Counted from the first letter of the stretch, positions 47,638-57,762 are shown. The stretch: 64,000 nucleotides of DNA from Psychrobacter okhotskensis (GCF_013248965.1 NZ_JABRVQ010000001.1:274420-338419); one strand, 5' to 3'. Numbers and translations: made by a program. Notes: generated by a model from the sequence alone, not told the origin.

Positions 47638-47791
47638 AAGTTGCATTATGATAAAGTAGCGCTATTAGCAGACAAATAATGACTAATAAGTGCGTAAGCA
47701 GCCGTTATTATATCCAATCGATAGCTAAAGCTTACCTACCTGCTTGCTACTAACTTGTACAGCCGTTACTGTGCAATGACTAAGGATAGTA

Positions 47792-49609
47792 ATGATAACT
47801 TTATCAGTTTTTCAACAGCAGTTGGCGTCGATTGCAGCGTTACCCGCAGCATATGGTAAATCGACCGACGGCCAAGAGCAGCACCTACGCAACTGGGTAG
47901 CGCTGATGCCATCGCAAACAGAAGCGCAGCAAACGGAGCAATTGGAAAAAGTACTCATGGAATTGAGGGTGGCTGATGTAGATGATCAGCAACGCTTTAC
48001 CTTAATCACTATCGTCCTTGAAGCGGCTGATCGGCTGATCGCCGCTTTACGTCAGTATTATATTTATGAAGCAGGAGCGCTAAGTGACGCGCAGTTGGCT
48101 CATGTTGCTCAAGTAAAATCCTTATACTATCTCATTGTTTTAACTTATGACGGGGTGATACGCCGCGAAATAGCATTGCTAGATCAGCAAAAACCCCCAG
48201 CAAGTAGTGGCTGGCAGCGCCACTTCACGGGCGAAAAGTCTTCTCCCGTTAGGTTAGCTATTGCCATTTACCAGACGCTACTCATGTACCAAAAGCTATT
48301 GATTGAAGACGCGCTTTGTTATCAAAAGCCACCGTCGTATGTATGGGCTGCAATCAATCGATTGTATTATCTTGCCCATCAGCGCCATGCTGCTACCCTT
48401 GACCTGAGCAGTCATGTCGTCACCAATCGTGCAGACACTATACATCGCTTGTACTGTCAAATATGTCTGCACAGTTTACTCAATGTGCGTGGCATGCGCC
48501 GGCCTAATATGCTGCTGGTTCAGCGCTCGCTACCTGAGTGGGCTGAGCCAATCGTTGCGACCATAGAGCCGCAAACTGAGACGCGGGTCTTCGTTAACTT
48601 GCATAGTGACAGTCCACCTACTTATTTGACCGCGCATTCTGATATCAATCCTTACGAAAACCAGTACGACTGTCTCTTTATTGAGCTAGCACCAGTGGTC
48701 ACCTATCTAAAAGCACGCCGGCAAGCGTTAATGAATGAGGGTAGCGCAGGCGTTGAGTGTTGTTTGCTCGATAGGATGGCCATGGCGCTAACCTATCGTT
48801 ATATTCAGCCGCAATTGACCGTACCGACCAAGTATAGTCCTAAGCAAAACGCCACAATGGTGACCGGATTTAATGACATTCACTATCATGCTAGCCATGC
48901 GCAAGGTCTAATAAGTTTGATTGGCACTAAAGAGCTGCCGGATGCGCAGCGACCTCGCTATGATACCGTGCCAAAAAAACAAACGACCAATGGCTTATTA
49001 TCCGTTGAGACTTTCGACAGTAAGGACGCCCTGTCGCATTTTCGCACGCTGCGCTTGATTATCAATCCTGAAGATATATCTGCTGTTACCGAAGACAAGG
49101 TTGTAACCCCAAGCACCGCCACGATAACGACAATGAGCAAAGTCGGTAGCGAAGCGAGTAGTATGGTAGCAGTGATGGACAGCAATACTACTAATGCTGA
49201 TATTCATCCTAGCAATACCGCACCGCCACCGTTGCAAATGATGAGTCTCTTTTTATTATGCCGTTCTGAGACGAAGACCGCAGCTGATTGGTCGATGGGA
49301 GTGGTGCGTTGGCTCAATCTTGATACGCGAAACCCAGAAGTAGAATGGCAAGTGCTCGGTCACAAGCTCATCTCTTGTGGGCTGCGCCTAGAGGACAGAG
49401 GCTCACGCAGTCAGCATTTTGTACCAGCTTTTATGATTGCTGGTGATGATCAGCTACAGACGACTTGTAGCTTAGTCGTGCCGATCTCTCATTTTCAAAC
49501 CAGTGATAGAGTGATAATGCGCCTAAATAATAAACAGAAATCCTTACGCTTATTAAATCCTTTACTGGTTACCGATGAGTTTAGCCAATATGAAGTAGTA
49601 CAATTGTAA
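47792..49609 (+). CDS. Large hypothetical protein upstream of the FimX-like gene
   Basis: A 605-aa cytoplasmic protein without a signal or transmembrane segment. The N-terminal ~270 residues are helical. The C-terminal part (WSMGVVRWLN...PEVEWQVLGHKLISCGL) resembles the beta-barrel ending seen in atypical PilZ-like proteins found next to fimX in pseudomonads. Classical RxxxR and DxSxxG PilZ motifs are not obvious, so c-di-GMP binding cannot be claimed. A Thr/Ala/Ser-rich linker lies at about 425-475. It is 353 nt upstream of the FimX-like gene, which suggests a shared pathway. Confidence 0.7.
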   Translation: MITLSVFQQQLASIAALPAAYGKSTDGQEQHLRNWVALMPSQTEAQQTEQLEKVLMELRVADVDDQQRFTLITIVLEAADRLIAALRQYYIYEAGALSDAQLAHVAQVKSLYYLIVLTYDGVIRREIALLDQQKPPASSGWQRHFTGEKSSPVRLAIAIYQTLLMYQKLLIEDALCYQKPPSYVWAAINRLYYLAHQRHAATLDLSSHVVTNRADTIHRLYCQICLHSLLNVRGMRRPNMLLVQRSLPEWAEPIVATIEPQTETRVFVNLHSDSPPTYLTAHSDINPYENQYDCLFIELAPVVTYLKARRQALMNEGSAGVECCLLDRMAMALTYRYIQPQLTVPTKYSPKQNATMVTGFNDIHYHASHAQGLISLIGTKELPDAQRPRYDTVPKKQTTNGLLSVETFDSKDALSHFRTLRLIINPEDISAVTEDKVVTPSTATITTMSKVGSEASSMVAVMDSNTTNADIHPSNTAPPPLQMMSLFLLCRSETKTAADWSMGVVRWLNLDTRNPEVEWQVLGHKLISCGLRLEDRGSRSQHFVPAFMIAGDDQLQTTCSLVVPISHFQTSDRVIMRLNNKQKSLRLLNPLLVTDEFSQYEVVQL

Positions 49610-49962
49610 TCTGCTCAATTAGGGCGTGTCCTAAATATCAGCATGGATATAAGTGTAGATGGTTACATGGCGAAGGTGCAGGTGTAACCACTTTATCTGA
49701 CGGTATGAGTAATAAGTTAAGCTGCAGTCGGTCAAATTATTGTCTATAATGACGGATACCATGACTTAAGTTTGATAGATAAGATATGTCTACTAAGCCA
49801 GTCAGCCTAGACATATCAATAAACCAGTATTGTCAGTACCGCCCGAACCGAACCCGAATAGTGCTTATCTATTTGCCGCGCTATCTAAATATTGATAAAA
49901 GGGCGAGGTATCGAAGTTAAGCGATAAAAATAAATACGATCATAAGATTCAAAAGGCCTCCT
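49610..49962. other. Intergenic region with a solo MITE-like end
   Basis: A 353-nt gap. Near its start, TTAGGGCGTGTCCT (49619-49632) matches the MITE terminal repeat, but no partner end is found. No gene is seen; the rest may include the promoter of the FimX-like gene. Confidence 0.5.
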
Positions 49963-52056
49963 ATGCGTACTCAGTCCGTCTTAAATCTATTAGTTATCGA
50001 TGACGATCAGCTCTATGCTGAGCGCCTAGTGGATTTGCTAGATTCTTATTATGACAGCGTCAACCTAGGCTTTTTGGATGACAAGGAAGAACTGCTCAAA
50101 TCGCTACGCCAGCCGTGGGATGTCTTAGTCTTTGGGCAAGCCTATGATATGGGCTTTACCGACGTTGTGGGTATCGTACAAGAGCAAAGCATTGACTTGC
50201 CGATGATATGCTTGATGAGTGCGGAGATGGCTGCGACTGCCCATAACGAGGAAGGTTTGCCTGCGGTCATGAATAGCACGATGGTTAAGGCGCTTAGGGC
50301 AGACCAAGAGACAGCGGTAGTGATGGCCATCTGTTTACAGCATGGTAATTTGCGGAGTCGTCATCAGCTTAAAGCCTTGCGTCACGTGTTATCTGAGGCA
50401 GAGCAGCGCGCTAATATCTTGATTAAAAACTCTAAAAGTGCGGTTGCCTACCTTGATCAAGGGATTCATATCTTTGCCAATGACCCTTATCTTCAGCTAT
50501 TCGGTTTTGACTCAATGAACGATATCATTGGCGTACCGGTTATTGACTTGATCGCAGGCGGTGATAACATCAAAGCCTTTAAGCAGTTTTTGCGGCAGTT
50601 TGATAAAGGGAGCCGTGACGAAGTCGAGTTCAAGTTTGAGAGTCTGCGTACGGATGGCAGTACCTTTGAGGCAAAATTACAGCTGGCAGCAGCTACCTTG
50701 GATAGTGAGCCGGTTACCCAGATTATTATTCAACAAAATAACAGTAATAGTGCTGAGGTTGCTAAGCGCTTGGCAGAAGCTGAGCGTAAGGACAGCTTGA
50801 CAGGCATCAATAACCGTCGTGGTTTTGAAGAGCAGTTGGCGATATTACACCAGCAAGCGTTGGCTGGTACTCTGACTGCTGGGCTGTTGTATGTTCAGCT
50901 CGATAACATTGGTAAGATCAGAAGTAGCTTGGGTTTGCAAGGTGTCGATACGACAGTCAGACAGGTCGCTTATGCTTTAGATGAGCTGGTGCCAGAAGGC
51001 TATGTGAGCCGCTTTAGTGACACAGCATTTACGATACTAGTAGAAAACCAGACCACCGACGATCTCGAAAAGCTTGCGGAGCATATTGGCCTACGGATTA
51101 GTGGCATGCTTATTGAAGTCGATAAGCGCACGACCAGCACGACGGCGAGTATTGGTATTGTCAAAATCGAAAGAAATACTGCTGAGCCTAAAATAGTACT
51201 CGAGCGAGCGATGGATGCCATCGCCCAGATTATGACCGAGACCTCCAATAACGGTGGTACTTATCATCTATATGATCCAAGCGAACATGCCAATAGTGAT
51301 GACCATGCGCTGGCGGAGTCTTTAGTCGATGCCATTGCCAATAATCGCTTTGAGCTATCATTCCAAGCGATATATGACATCAATCATGATCGTAGTGACT
51401 TTTTTGAAGTCTATCTGCGTTTGCCATTGGCAGATGCTGACAATACAGTATTGACCCCTGATCAATTTATGGCGGTTGCAAAGACGCATCAACTATTAGA
51501 AAAAATAGATCGCTGGGTGCTGATCAATGCCTGCAAAAAAATAAACGATGTACGTAAAACCCATCCTGAGGCGCGACTACTGGTACAATTGACCAGTGCT
51601 TCGCTGGTGGATAAAAAGCTGCCCAATGTCGCCAGTCAGCTGATTAATGCGGTTGGCGGTGCGGCAGGAGTGTTAACGCTACAGTTCAACGAAAAAGATA
51701 TTGCCGATCATTTAACAGTCGCCAAATCTCAGTTTGAGGCCCTTAATAAAGTGAGCTGTCAGCTTGGCGTCAATAACTTCGGCTCATCTACTAAGTCTAT
51801 TGAGATTGCCAGCTTTGTGCAGCCAGATGTGGTGCGTTTGGCCCGCAGTTATGTACAAGATATCGACTCTGCAGATAATTTAGAAGCCGTTAAATCACTA
51901 ATCGTACGTACCAATGCGGTTAATATTGATGTGTTGATGCCTTACATTGAAGAGGCGGCAACCATGTCTGTCGCTTGGAGTGTGGGTGCGCGTTACCTGC
52001 AAGGGTATTATTTGGAAGAGCCAAGCAGTACAATGAAAGTTGCTAGTGGCACATAA
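49963..52056 (+). CDS. FimX-like protein with degenerate GGDEF and EAL domains
   Basis: A 697-aa protein in four parts: a receiver-like N-terminus (LLVIDDDQLYAERLVD), a PAS domain (about 150-260), a GGDEF-like domain (about 275-435) and an EAL-like domain (about 445-690). The GGDEF signature is replaced (SRFSDTAF) and the EAL signature reads EVYLRL, so neither activity is expected. The receiver lacks the phosphorylatable Asp at the usual place (VLVFGQAYD). This matches FimX, a c-di-GMP sensor for type IV pilus assembly. Confidence 0.85.
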   Translation: MRTQSVLNLLVIDDDQLYAERLVDLLDSYYDSVNLGFLDDKEELLKSLRQPWDVLVFGQAYDMGFTDVVGIVQEQSIDLPMICLMSAEMAATAHNEEGLPAVMNSTMVKALRADQETAVVMAICLQHGNLRSRHQLKALRHVLSEAEQRANILIKNSKSAVAYLDQGIHIFANDPYLQLFGFDSMNDIIGVPVIDLIAGGDNIKAFKQFLRQFDKGSRDEVEFKFESLRTDGSTFEAKLQLAAATLDSEPVTQIIIQQNNSNSAEVAKRLAEAERKDSLTGINNRRGFEEQLAILHQQALAGTLTAGLLYVQLDNIGKIRSSLGLQGVDTTVRQVAYALDELVPEGYVSRFSDTAFTILVENQTTDDLEKLAEHIGLRISGMLIEVDKRTTSTTASIGIVKIERNTAEPKIVLERAMDAIAQIMTETSNNGGTYHLYDPSEHANSDDHALAESLVDAIANNRFELSFQAIYDINHDRSDFFEVYLRLPLADADNTVLTPDQFMAVAKTHQLLEKIDRWVLINACKKINDVRKTHPEARLLVQLTSASLVDKKLPNVASQLINAVGGAAGVLTLQFNEKDIADHLTVAKSQFEALNKVSCQLGVNNFGSSTKSIEIASFVQPDVVRLARSYVQDIDSADNLEAVKSLIVRTNAVNIDVLMPYIEEAATMSVAWSVGARYLQGYYLEEPSSTMKVASGT

Positions 52057-52433
52057 GAGAACCTAGGGCGTGTCCTCAATTCAAGCGCTTGTATCTAACT
52101 GGGCTAAAAATGACTAAATTTTGCCAAATATCGTCAAATAGCTGAATAATATTCCGATATTATTTGCGCTATTTTTCTCATTTGACGGCAATTTATCTCA
52201 TTTTTACGACCATTTTTAAAATGAGGACACGCCCTAATCTCATGTGTGATTATAAAGTTATAATCCTAGACGTTTCTTAAGCGTGATTTATTGGTTTAGC
52301 TGCCGATAAATTGCGCTCTATTTTTAAACAGCTATCTATGTGTGCCGCCTGATGTTGCTTTCTACATGGTTTTTCAATGCACTATGCCTGTTGTCTCACA
52401 TAGCTGGCGCTCCTCAACTAAAGATTGCCAAAA
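52057..52433. other. Intergenic region containing a MITE
   Basis: A 377-nt gap between the FimX-like gene and the cytochrome gene. A 173-bp MITE takes up its first half. I see no gene in the remaining ~200 nt. Confidence 0.6.
52064..52236. mobile_element. MITE with 15-bp perfect terminal inverted repeats
   Basis: The ends are TAGGGCGTGTCCTCA (52064-52078) and TGAGGACACGCCCTA (52222-52236), exact complements. The interior is AT-rich and partly palindromic (AATAATAT-TCCG-ATATTATT) with no coding frame, as expected of a non-autonomous hairpin-forming element. If the outer TA belongs to a target duplication, the mobile ends begin GGGCGTGTCC. No matching transposase is in the window. Confidence 0.85.
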
Positions 52434-52895
52434 ATGTCTATCATCAATACATCAATATTGAGCGGTATTTTTTCCGCTGTTCTGCTACTCACCGCCTGCG
52501 GGGAAAGTATCCCACCTGATCATCGCGCGCCTGTCACGCTGCCAATATATACTGAAGGTGATGCCGATAATGGTGCTCTAATTTATCAAGACGCTTGTGG
52601 CCAATGCCATCAGAGGAATGCTGGACTCAATAAAAAAGGCCCGCAGTTGATGAATATATATGGCGCGCCCGCTGCAGAGTTAGCAGATTATACCTATAGT
52701 GACGGGCTAAAAAACTCAGGTTGGGTATGGGATGCAGCAACGCTCGACCCTTATATTGCAGATGCGGAAAAAGCCATACCAAACTCAAAGATGCTATCAG
52801 ACCCGATGCCAGATGCACAAGAGCGTGCGGATGTGATTGCTTATCTGTCAACGCTGCGCGCCGCCGCGCCGATAGTTGCAGATGAGTCAAAGTAA
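52434..52895 (+). CDS. Lipoprotein class I cytochrome c
   Basis: A 153-aa exported c-type cytochrome. Signal peptide with lipobox LLTAC near residue 20 anchors it to a membrane. Haem is bound by CGQCH (about residue 57), and the distal Met ligand is probably the one in SKMLSDPMPDAQE. It resembles cytochrome c552/CycM-type monohaem proteins that carry electrons in the periplasm. The ATG at 52434 is preferred to the upstream TTG. Confidence 0.88.
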   Translation: MSIINTSILSGIFSAVLLLTACGESIPPDHRAPVTLPIYTEGDADNGALIYQDACGQCHQRNAGLNKKGPQLMNIYGAPAAELADYTYSDGLKNSGWVWDAATLDPYIADAEKAIPNSKMLSDPMPDAQERADVIAYLSTLRAAAPIVADESK

Positions 52896-52941
52896 TCTCT
52901 GATTTATACTTACTATTCAAAAAACGAGCCAATAATTGACT

Positions 52942-53970
52942 ATGACCCACGCAGCCATCAATAGTGCCATTACAACACCACGTCAAGCAGCAGCAGAGGT
53001 GACTGATAAGCCGACCTTTAGCACTGCCGACTATCGTCGCAATCAGCAAAAAATTGCCCAGCTTATGGCGCAATTAAATCAAATTGTGTTAGATAAGCCG
53101 CAAGCCGTTAAGCTTGCGCTCAGCGGTATATTGGCAGGTGGTCATCTATTGTTGCAAGATATACCTGGTATGGGCAAGACCACTTTGGCACAAGGCTTGG
53201 CGCAGTTGCTTGGTCTGAGCTTTAGCCGTGTGCAATTTACCAATGATATGCTGCCAGCAGATATCCTAGGGATGAGCATTTATGACCAAAGTAAACAGCA
53301 ATTTGAGTTTCGCTCAGGGCCTATCTTTACTCAACTGTTACTCGCTGATGAGATTAATCGCTCTAGCCCTAAGACCCAAAGTGCGCTACTAGAGGCGATG
53401 GAAGAGCGGCAAGTGACCCAAGATGGACAAAGCTATCCATTGCCGCAACCATTCTTTGTGATTGCAACTCAAAACCCTTTGCAGCAAGCAGGCGTCTATC
53501 CACTCCCTGAATCGCAGCTAGATCGATTCTTGCTATGCTTGTCGCTTGGCTATCCATCACCTGCCGCAGAGCGTGAGCTTTTAAAAGGTCAGGATCGCCG
53601 TGAGTTACTAAAAGAGTTGTCTGCGGTACTTGATACCGAGGCGGTCTTGTTAGCGCAGCAAGGCGTCAAGCAAGTATACGTCGCGGATGTGGTTTTAGAT
53701 TATCTACAAAGACTGGTGGCAAAAACACGATCAAGCCAAGAGTATCATGGCTTATCACCACGTGGCGTGCTGTCGCTACAGCGTGCCGCACAAGCCTATG
53801 CCTATGTATCGGGGCATATGGAGATGACGCCTGAAGACATTCAAGCGGTGTTTGCCGCCGTCACTGATCACCGTCTCGGTCAGCGTTTTGTACCCGCGCA
53901 TGTGACGGGAGGACAAGCGACGCAGACCATCGCCCAACGCATTTTGGCAGACGTAGCGGTTGTTGTTTAA
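52942..53970 (+). CDS. MoxR family AAA ATPase
   Basis: A 342-aa AAA+ chaperone-like ATPase. Walker A is DIPGMGKTTLAQ (about residue 76), Walker B is LLADEINRSSPK, sensor 1 is FVIATQNP, and the C-terminal lid contains LSPRG. It heads a MoxR - DUF58 - transglutaminase operon. MoxR proteins often assist maturation of partner proteins in such operons. The ATG at 52942 is used rather than the TTG at 52936. Confidence 0.93.
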   Translation: MTHAAINSAITTPRQAAAEVTDKPTFSTADYRRNQQKIAQLMAQLNQIVLDKPQAVKLALSGILAGGHLLLQDIPGMGKTTLAQGLAQLLGLSFSRVQFTNDMLPADILGMSIYDQSKQQFEFRSGPIFTQLLLADEINRSSPKTQSALLEAMEERQVTQDGQSYPLPQPFFVIATQNPLQQAGVYPLPESQLDRFLLCLSLGYPSPAAERELLKGQDRRELLKELSAVLDTEAVLLAQQGVKQVYVADVVLDYLQRLVAKTRSSQEYHGLSPRGVLSLQRAAQAYAYVSGHMEMTPEDIQAVFAAVTDHRLGQRFVPAHVTGGQATQTIAQRILADVAVVV

Positions 53971-54059
53971 GAGTCCGTTATTTAATCGCATGCTTATTTT
54001 TCAAACGATCATTCAGTTATCGATGAGAGTATCCATTTTATGGTAAGGATAGGGTAGTC

Positions 54060-55109
54060 ATGAGCTTTTTGCCAAAAGCCTTTACCGTACCAGCTAGTTC
54101 CGCATTACGCCGTTGGTTTGCCGCGCGGGCCCCAAAAAGCGATAGCGCCACGCTCAATTTGCGTAACGTCTATATCTTTTTTAGTCGTGAAGGGATGCTA
54201 TTTGCTGTCTTACTGGTCATTACCTTTATCGCTGGTATCAACTATGGCAATAACTTGGTATTGGGCTTATGTTTTTATCTAATCAGTGTCTGGCTGATCA
54301 GCTTTCATGTGACCTTTGCTCATATCTCAGGTCTAAAAGTACAATTAATAGAAGTGACCATGGCAGAAGCGGGTGCGCCTGTTTGGGTGACCCTGCAACT
54401 GCGTAGTGAGAGTCGCCAGCCAAGACGCCAGCTGCTATTTAGCTTTGCGCAGACTGATAAAGAGATGGATAAAAAATCTGGTAAGAAAATCAAACATAAC
54501 GTGGATAGTCAACATTCTGTACTTGTTACACGGTTACAAGATGAGCAAATTATTCGTTTGCCGGTGCAGACGCATAATCGTGGCGCGTTTGAGTTGCCAC
54601 GATTAACCATCAAAACCGTTTATCCATTAGGGATCATGCGTGCATGGTCTTATGTCTATTTTGCCCGTAGCGCTTGGGTCTATCCAAAACCTGAAGCCTT
54701 TGACTGGCAGACGCAGTATTCGGTCGCAAGTTTAGAGGACTTGCCAACAGGCGGGCAATATCGTCAAGGTCAAGATGACTTTGAGCGGCTCGATAATTAT
54801 ATCGAAGGTGAGTCGCTGGCTCGGGTTTCTTGGGGTCACGTGGCGCGCGGTCAAGGCATGTTTACCAAGCATTTCGCTGATCCAGTCGGTGATGAGCAAA
54901 CATTGGATTATGCCGATATGCCAGCAGCCCATCATGAACAGAGGCTGGCACAACTGGCGTACGGGGCGATGACATTAGGTGAACTTGGCGTACCATTTAA
55001 CATGCGCTTACCGAATGACATGCGCTTTGATCAATCCTCTAGTGCAACAATGGGTGAAGGCGATAGCTTTGCACGAGCATGCTTGTTAAGGCTGGCGAAA
55101 GCACCATGA
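54060..55109 (+). CDS. DUF58 domain protein
   Basis: A 349-aa membrane-associated protein. Two close hydrophobic helices (about 42-85) precede a periplasmic or cytoplasmic beta-rich region. The DUF58 signature is LPTGGQYRQGQDDFERLDNYIEGESLARVSW (about 225-260). It is the middle gene of the MoxR-DUF58-TgpA operon, and its stop overlaps the next ATG (ATGA). Confidence 0.88.
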   Translation: MSFLPKAFTVPASSALRRWFAARAPKSDSATLNLRNVYIFFSREGMLFAVLLVITFIAGINYGNNLVLGLCFYLISVWLISFHVTFAHISGLKVQLIEVTMAEAGAPVWVTLQLRSESRQPRRQLLFSFAQTDKEMDKKSGKKIKHNVDSQHSVLVTRLQDEQIIRLPVQTHNRGAFELPRLTIKTVYPLGIMRAWSYVYFARSAWVYPKPEAFDWQTQYSVASLEDLPTGGQYRQGQDDFERLDNYIEGESLARVSWGHVARGQGMFTKHFADPVGDEQTLDYADMPAAHHEQRLAQLAYGAMTLGELGVPFNMRLPNDMRFDQSSSATMGEGDSFARACLLRLAKAP

Positions 55110-57382
55110 TCAATTTTAAAAATTCCTCTACAAATGAGACAGAGATCAATCCTGCAAGCTTTGAGCAATTGGCTTTGGGTCAACATATCACTTCTCACAC
55201 TGAGCAGGCTAGCGATGCTAAATGGACTCGCAAGCTACTCGCCTTGCCAGCCTATTATTGGGTCTTAATTGCCCAAATCATCGTCATTTTACCGCATGCA
55301 GCACATCTGCCTTTATGGTTGATTGGCTTTGCTGTGGTCAGTATTGTGGCTCAGTTGCCACGCGTAAAAGCGCGATTTAAAAAATTAGCGCATTTAAAGC
55401 GTGTCTATCAAAGCATGCAAATGCTCGGCTTTTTATTGGGGCTGGCAGGTCTGTGGCTGACTTATAATACAGCGTTTGGTCTCGATATGGGCGTGGCGTT
55501 TTTAGTGCTCTGTCTTATCAGCAAGCTATGGGAATTGTATAAGCGCCGTGATGCTTATGTGGTATTGAATTTATCGCTATTTGTACTGGCTGCGCTATTT
55601 TTGATGGATCAAGGTCTCGTGACGACGTTAGAAGTAATCGTCGGTGCGGTCATCATATTATTGGCATTTATTGCGCTCAATGACGATGGCAATACTCGCG
55701 GTGATGGTCGTCTGCGTACTTTGGGCGTATTAGGTCTTGGGGCACTACCGTTATTGGTCGTGCTATTTTTGTTTTTTCCGCGCTTGCCACCGCTATGGTC
55801 AGTACAACTATCAGGGCAGCAGGCGACCACGGGTGTCTCTGATAGTATGTCGCCCGGTGATTTTGCCAATTTGGGACAATCGACTGAGCTGGCGTTTCGG
55901 GTAGAGTTTGCAGATAAGCGCCCACCACAGCAGCAGCTATATTGGCGCGGCTTGGTATTTAGCGACTTTGACGGGGTGACGTGGCGTCCTAGCCCTCAGC
56001 AACGACAGTGGCAGCCGACGCAGCGAATACCTGCTTGGATTGAGAATGCCTTTGCTACTATCCCTGATGAGGTGAAAGCTGCGCCGACCAGCTATGAGAT
56101 TATTCTAGAGCCCACGCAACAAAACTGGCTATTTGGCCTTGATTATCCTTTTGCTCAGCGTCAAGACATTAGTATTACTTCAAACTTTACTTTATTAAAA
56201 GACCAGCCGGTTACCCAACAGCTGCGCTACGAGGTATTACAGTTTGCCCCGATGGGTATCGATACGATTCTCTCTGATGAGTCACGCCGTCTGAATCTTG
56301 CCCTGCCAGCTGACGGCAATCCCAAAGCAAAAGCACTGGCGCAGCAGCTGTTTGTTCAATCAGACTCAGACCCAGTACGCTACATGCAAGCACTTGAGCG
56401 CTGGATCAACCAAACGGACTTTCGTTATACGTTGTCGCCGCCACGATTGCATAAGAACCGTATTGATGAGTTTTTATTTGACACCAAAGCGGGGTTTTGT
56501 GAGCACTATTCTTCCAGCTTCACCTTTATGATGCGCGCTGCTGGCATTCCAGCACGCGTCGTGGCGGGCTATCAAGGTGGTGAGCTGAGCCGCGGTGGTA
56601 ATGTTTGGGAAGTACGGCAAAAGGATGCGCACGCTTGGACGGAGGTTTGGCTTGACGGTCAAGGTTGGGTACGTGTCGATCCGACGGCTTTTGTAGCGCC
56701 TGAGCGTGTCGAGCAAGGTATGGATGCACTGACGCAGGCACAAGGGGCAGCAATGTTCGGTGATGGGGCTAGTGCGCAAATCAGCTATCAGCAGTATCAA
56801 ATGCTACAAACCTTACGCCGCCTCTCAGATCAAGCCAGCTACTATTGGCAAAAAGACGTCGTTGGTTACGATCAGGATAAGCAAGCTGACTCATTACTCA
56901 AGTGGTTTAACATCCGCTCAATCATGCAGCAAATTATTTGGCTAGCGGTGAGTGCTATTACCGTCATGGTAATTTTGGTTTTTATCATTTGGCAACGTCG
57001 CCGCAAACGTTGGCATCCAGCCGATCTACCACTTGCACAATTATCAAAGCGCATTGGCAAAGCGGATAAATCGCTCGCTCGCGATAACAACGAAGGGCAA
57101 TTGGCTTGGCTTGAGCGTTTGGCAGCGGCGGTTAATAACCGAGGCAATGATATAAATAGTGACATGGATAGCCGTAACAATACTGTAAGTAGCGGTGCGG
57201 GTGGTAAAGTTAGTAAGCTAACAGATAGCGGTCACTCAGAGATTGTACAAGCAAAAATAATACAGATGAAGCAGGACTATCGTCAGCTACGTTATGGATG
57301 CCTAAGCAGCCTTGAAACCAATGATAGCGAATACCAAACTATCCTAAAGCAGCTTAAGAAAGATGCACGTGAATTGTTCTAA
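55106..57382 (+). CDS. Transglutaminase-like membrane protein TgpA
   Basis: A 758-aa inner membrane protein with an N-terminal bundle of about six helices and a large periplasmic transglutaminase-like domain. The catalytic triad is visible: Cys in AGFCEHYSSSF, His in KDAHAWTEVW and Asp in VRVDPTAF. A last transmembrane helix (IIWLAVSAITVMVILVF) precedes a C-terminal cytoplasmic DUF4129-like tail. TgpA homologues are important for viability in Pseudomonas. Starts inside the DUF58 stop (ATGA overlap). An in-frame ATG at 55079 is less likely. Confidence 0.92.
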   Translation: MINFKNSSTNETEINPASFEQLALGQHITSHTEQASDAKWTRKLLALPAYYWVLIAQIIVILPHAAHLPLWLIGFAVVSIVAQLPRVKARFKKLAHLKRVYQSMQMLGFLLGLAGLWLTYNTAFGLDMGVAFLVLCLISKLWELYKRRDAYVVLNLSLFVLAALFLMDQGLVTTLEVIVGAVIILLAFIALNDDGNTRGDGRLRTLGVLGLGALPLLVVLFLFFPRLPPLWSVQLSGQQATTGVSDSMSPGDFANLGQSTELAFRVEFADKRPPQQQLYWRGLVFSDFDGVTWRPSPQQRQWQPTQRIPAWIENAFATIPDEVKAAPTSYEIILEPTQQNWLFGLDYPFAQRQDISITSNFTLLKDQPVTQQLRYEVLQFAPMGIDTILSDESRRLNLALPADGNPKAKALAQQLFVQSDSDPVRYMQALERWINQTDFRYTLSPPRLHKNRIDEFLFDTKAGFCEHYSSSFTFMMRAAGIPARVVAGYQGGELSRGGNVWEVRQKDAHAWTEVWLDGQGWVRVDPTAFVAPERVEQGMDALTQAQGAAMFGDGASAQISYQQYQMLQTLRRLSDQASYYWQKDVVGYDQDKQADSLLKWFNIRSIMQQIIWLAVSAITVMVILVFIIWQRRRKRWHPADLPLAQLSKRIGKADKSLARDNNEGQLAWLERLAAAVNNRGNDINSDMDSRNNTVSSGAGGKVSKLTDSGHSEIVQAKIIQMKQDYRQLRYGCLSSLETNDSEYQTILKQLKKDARELF

Positions 57383-57450
57383 TGGCTGTTTTGTGAAAGC
57401 GTTGTTTAGCATATGATAAAATAGCTAATGATAATAAAGGAGGCGACTCT

Positions 57451-57738
57451 ATGGCGATATACGTTGATTTTATGCAGATAGAATTTAAAGGCTATAAATG
57501 GTGCCATATGCTGGCTGATACCCTGCAAGAGTTGCATGACTTTGCGGCATTGATTGAAGTGGATAAGCGTTTATTCCACCGTCATGCCAGTTATCCGCAC
57601 TATGATGTGACGGTGCAAATGCGAGAGACAGCAATTGAGTACGGCGCTATTCCTGCCGGTCGAAAGAAAATTATTGAATGTGCAAAGAAGTTGAAAGTAG
57701 AGTTACATGAGCAAATAGCACAATCTGAGAATCGCTAA
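57451..57738 (+). CDS. DUF4031 family protein
   Basis: A 95-aa DUF4031 protein. Conserved pattern IYVDFMQIEFKGYKWCHMLAD, then TLQELHDFA, and the metal-type HASYPHYDVTVQMRETAIEYGA. The family resembles small nuclease or hydrolase folds but has no settled function. A strong AAAGGAGG site lies before the ATG. It directly follows the tgpA operon. Confidence 0.9.
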   Translation: MAIYVDFMQIEFKGYKWCHMLADTLQELHDFAALIEVDKRLFHRHASYPHYDVTVQMRETAIEYGAIPAGRKKIIECAKKLKVELHEQIAQSENR

Positions 57739-57762
57739 TAATTTAATTTTCTAAAACATGAG

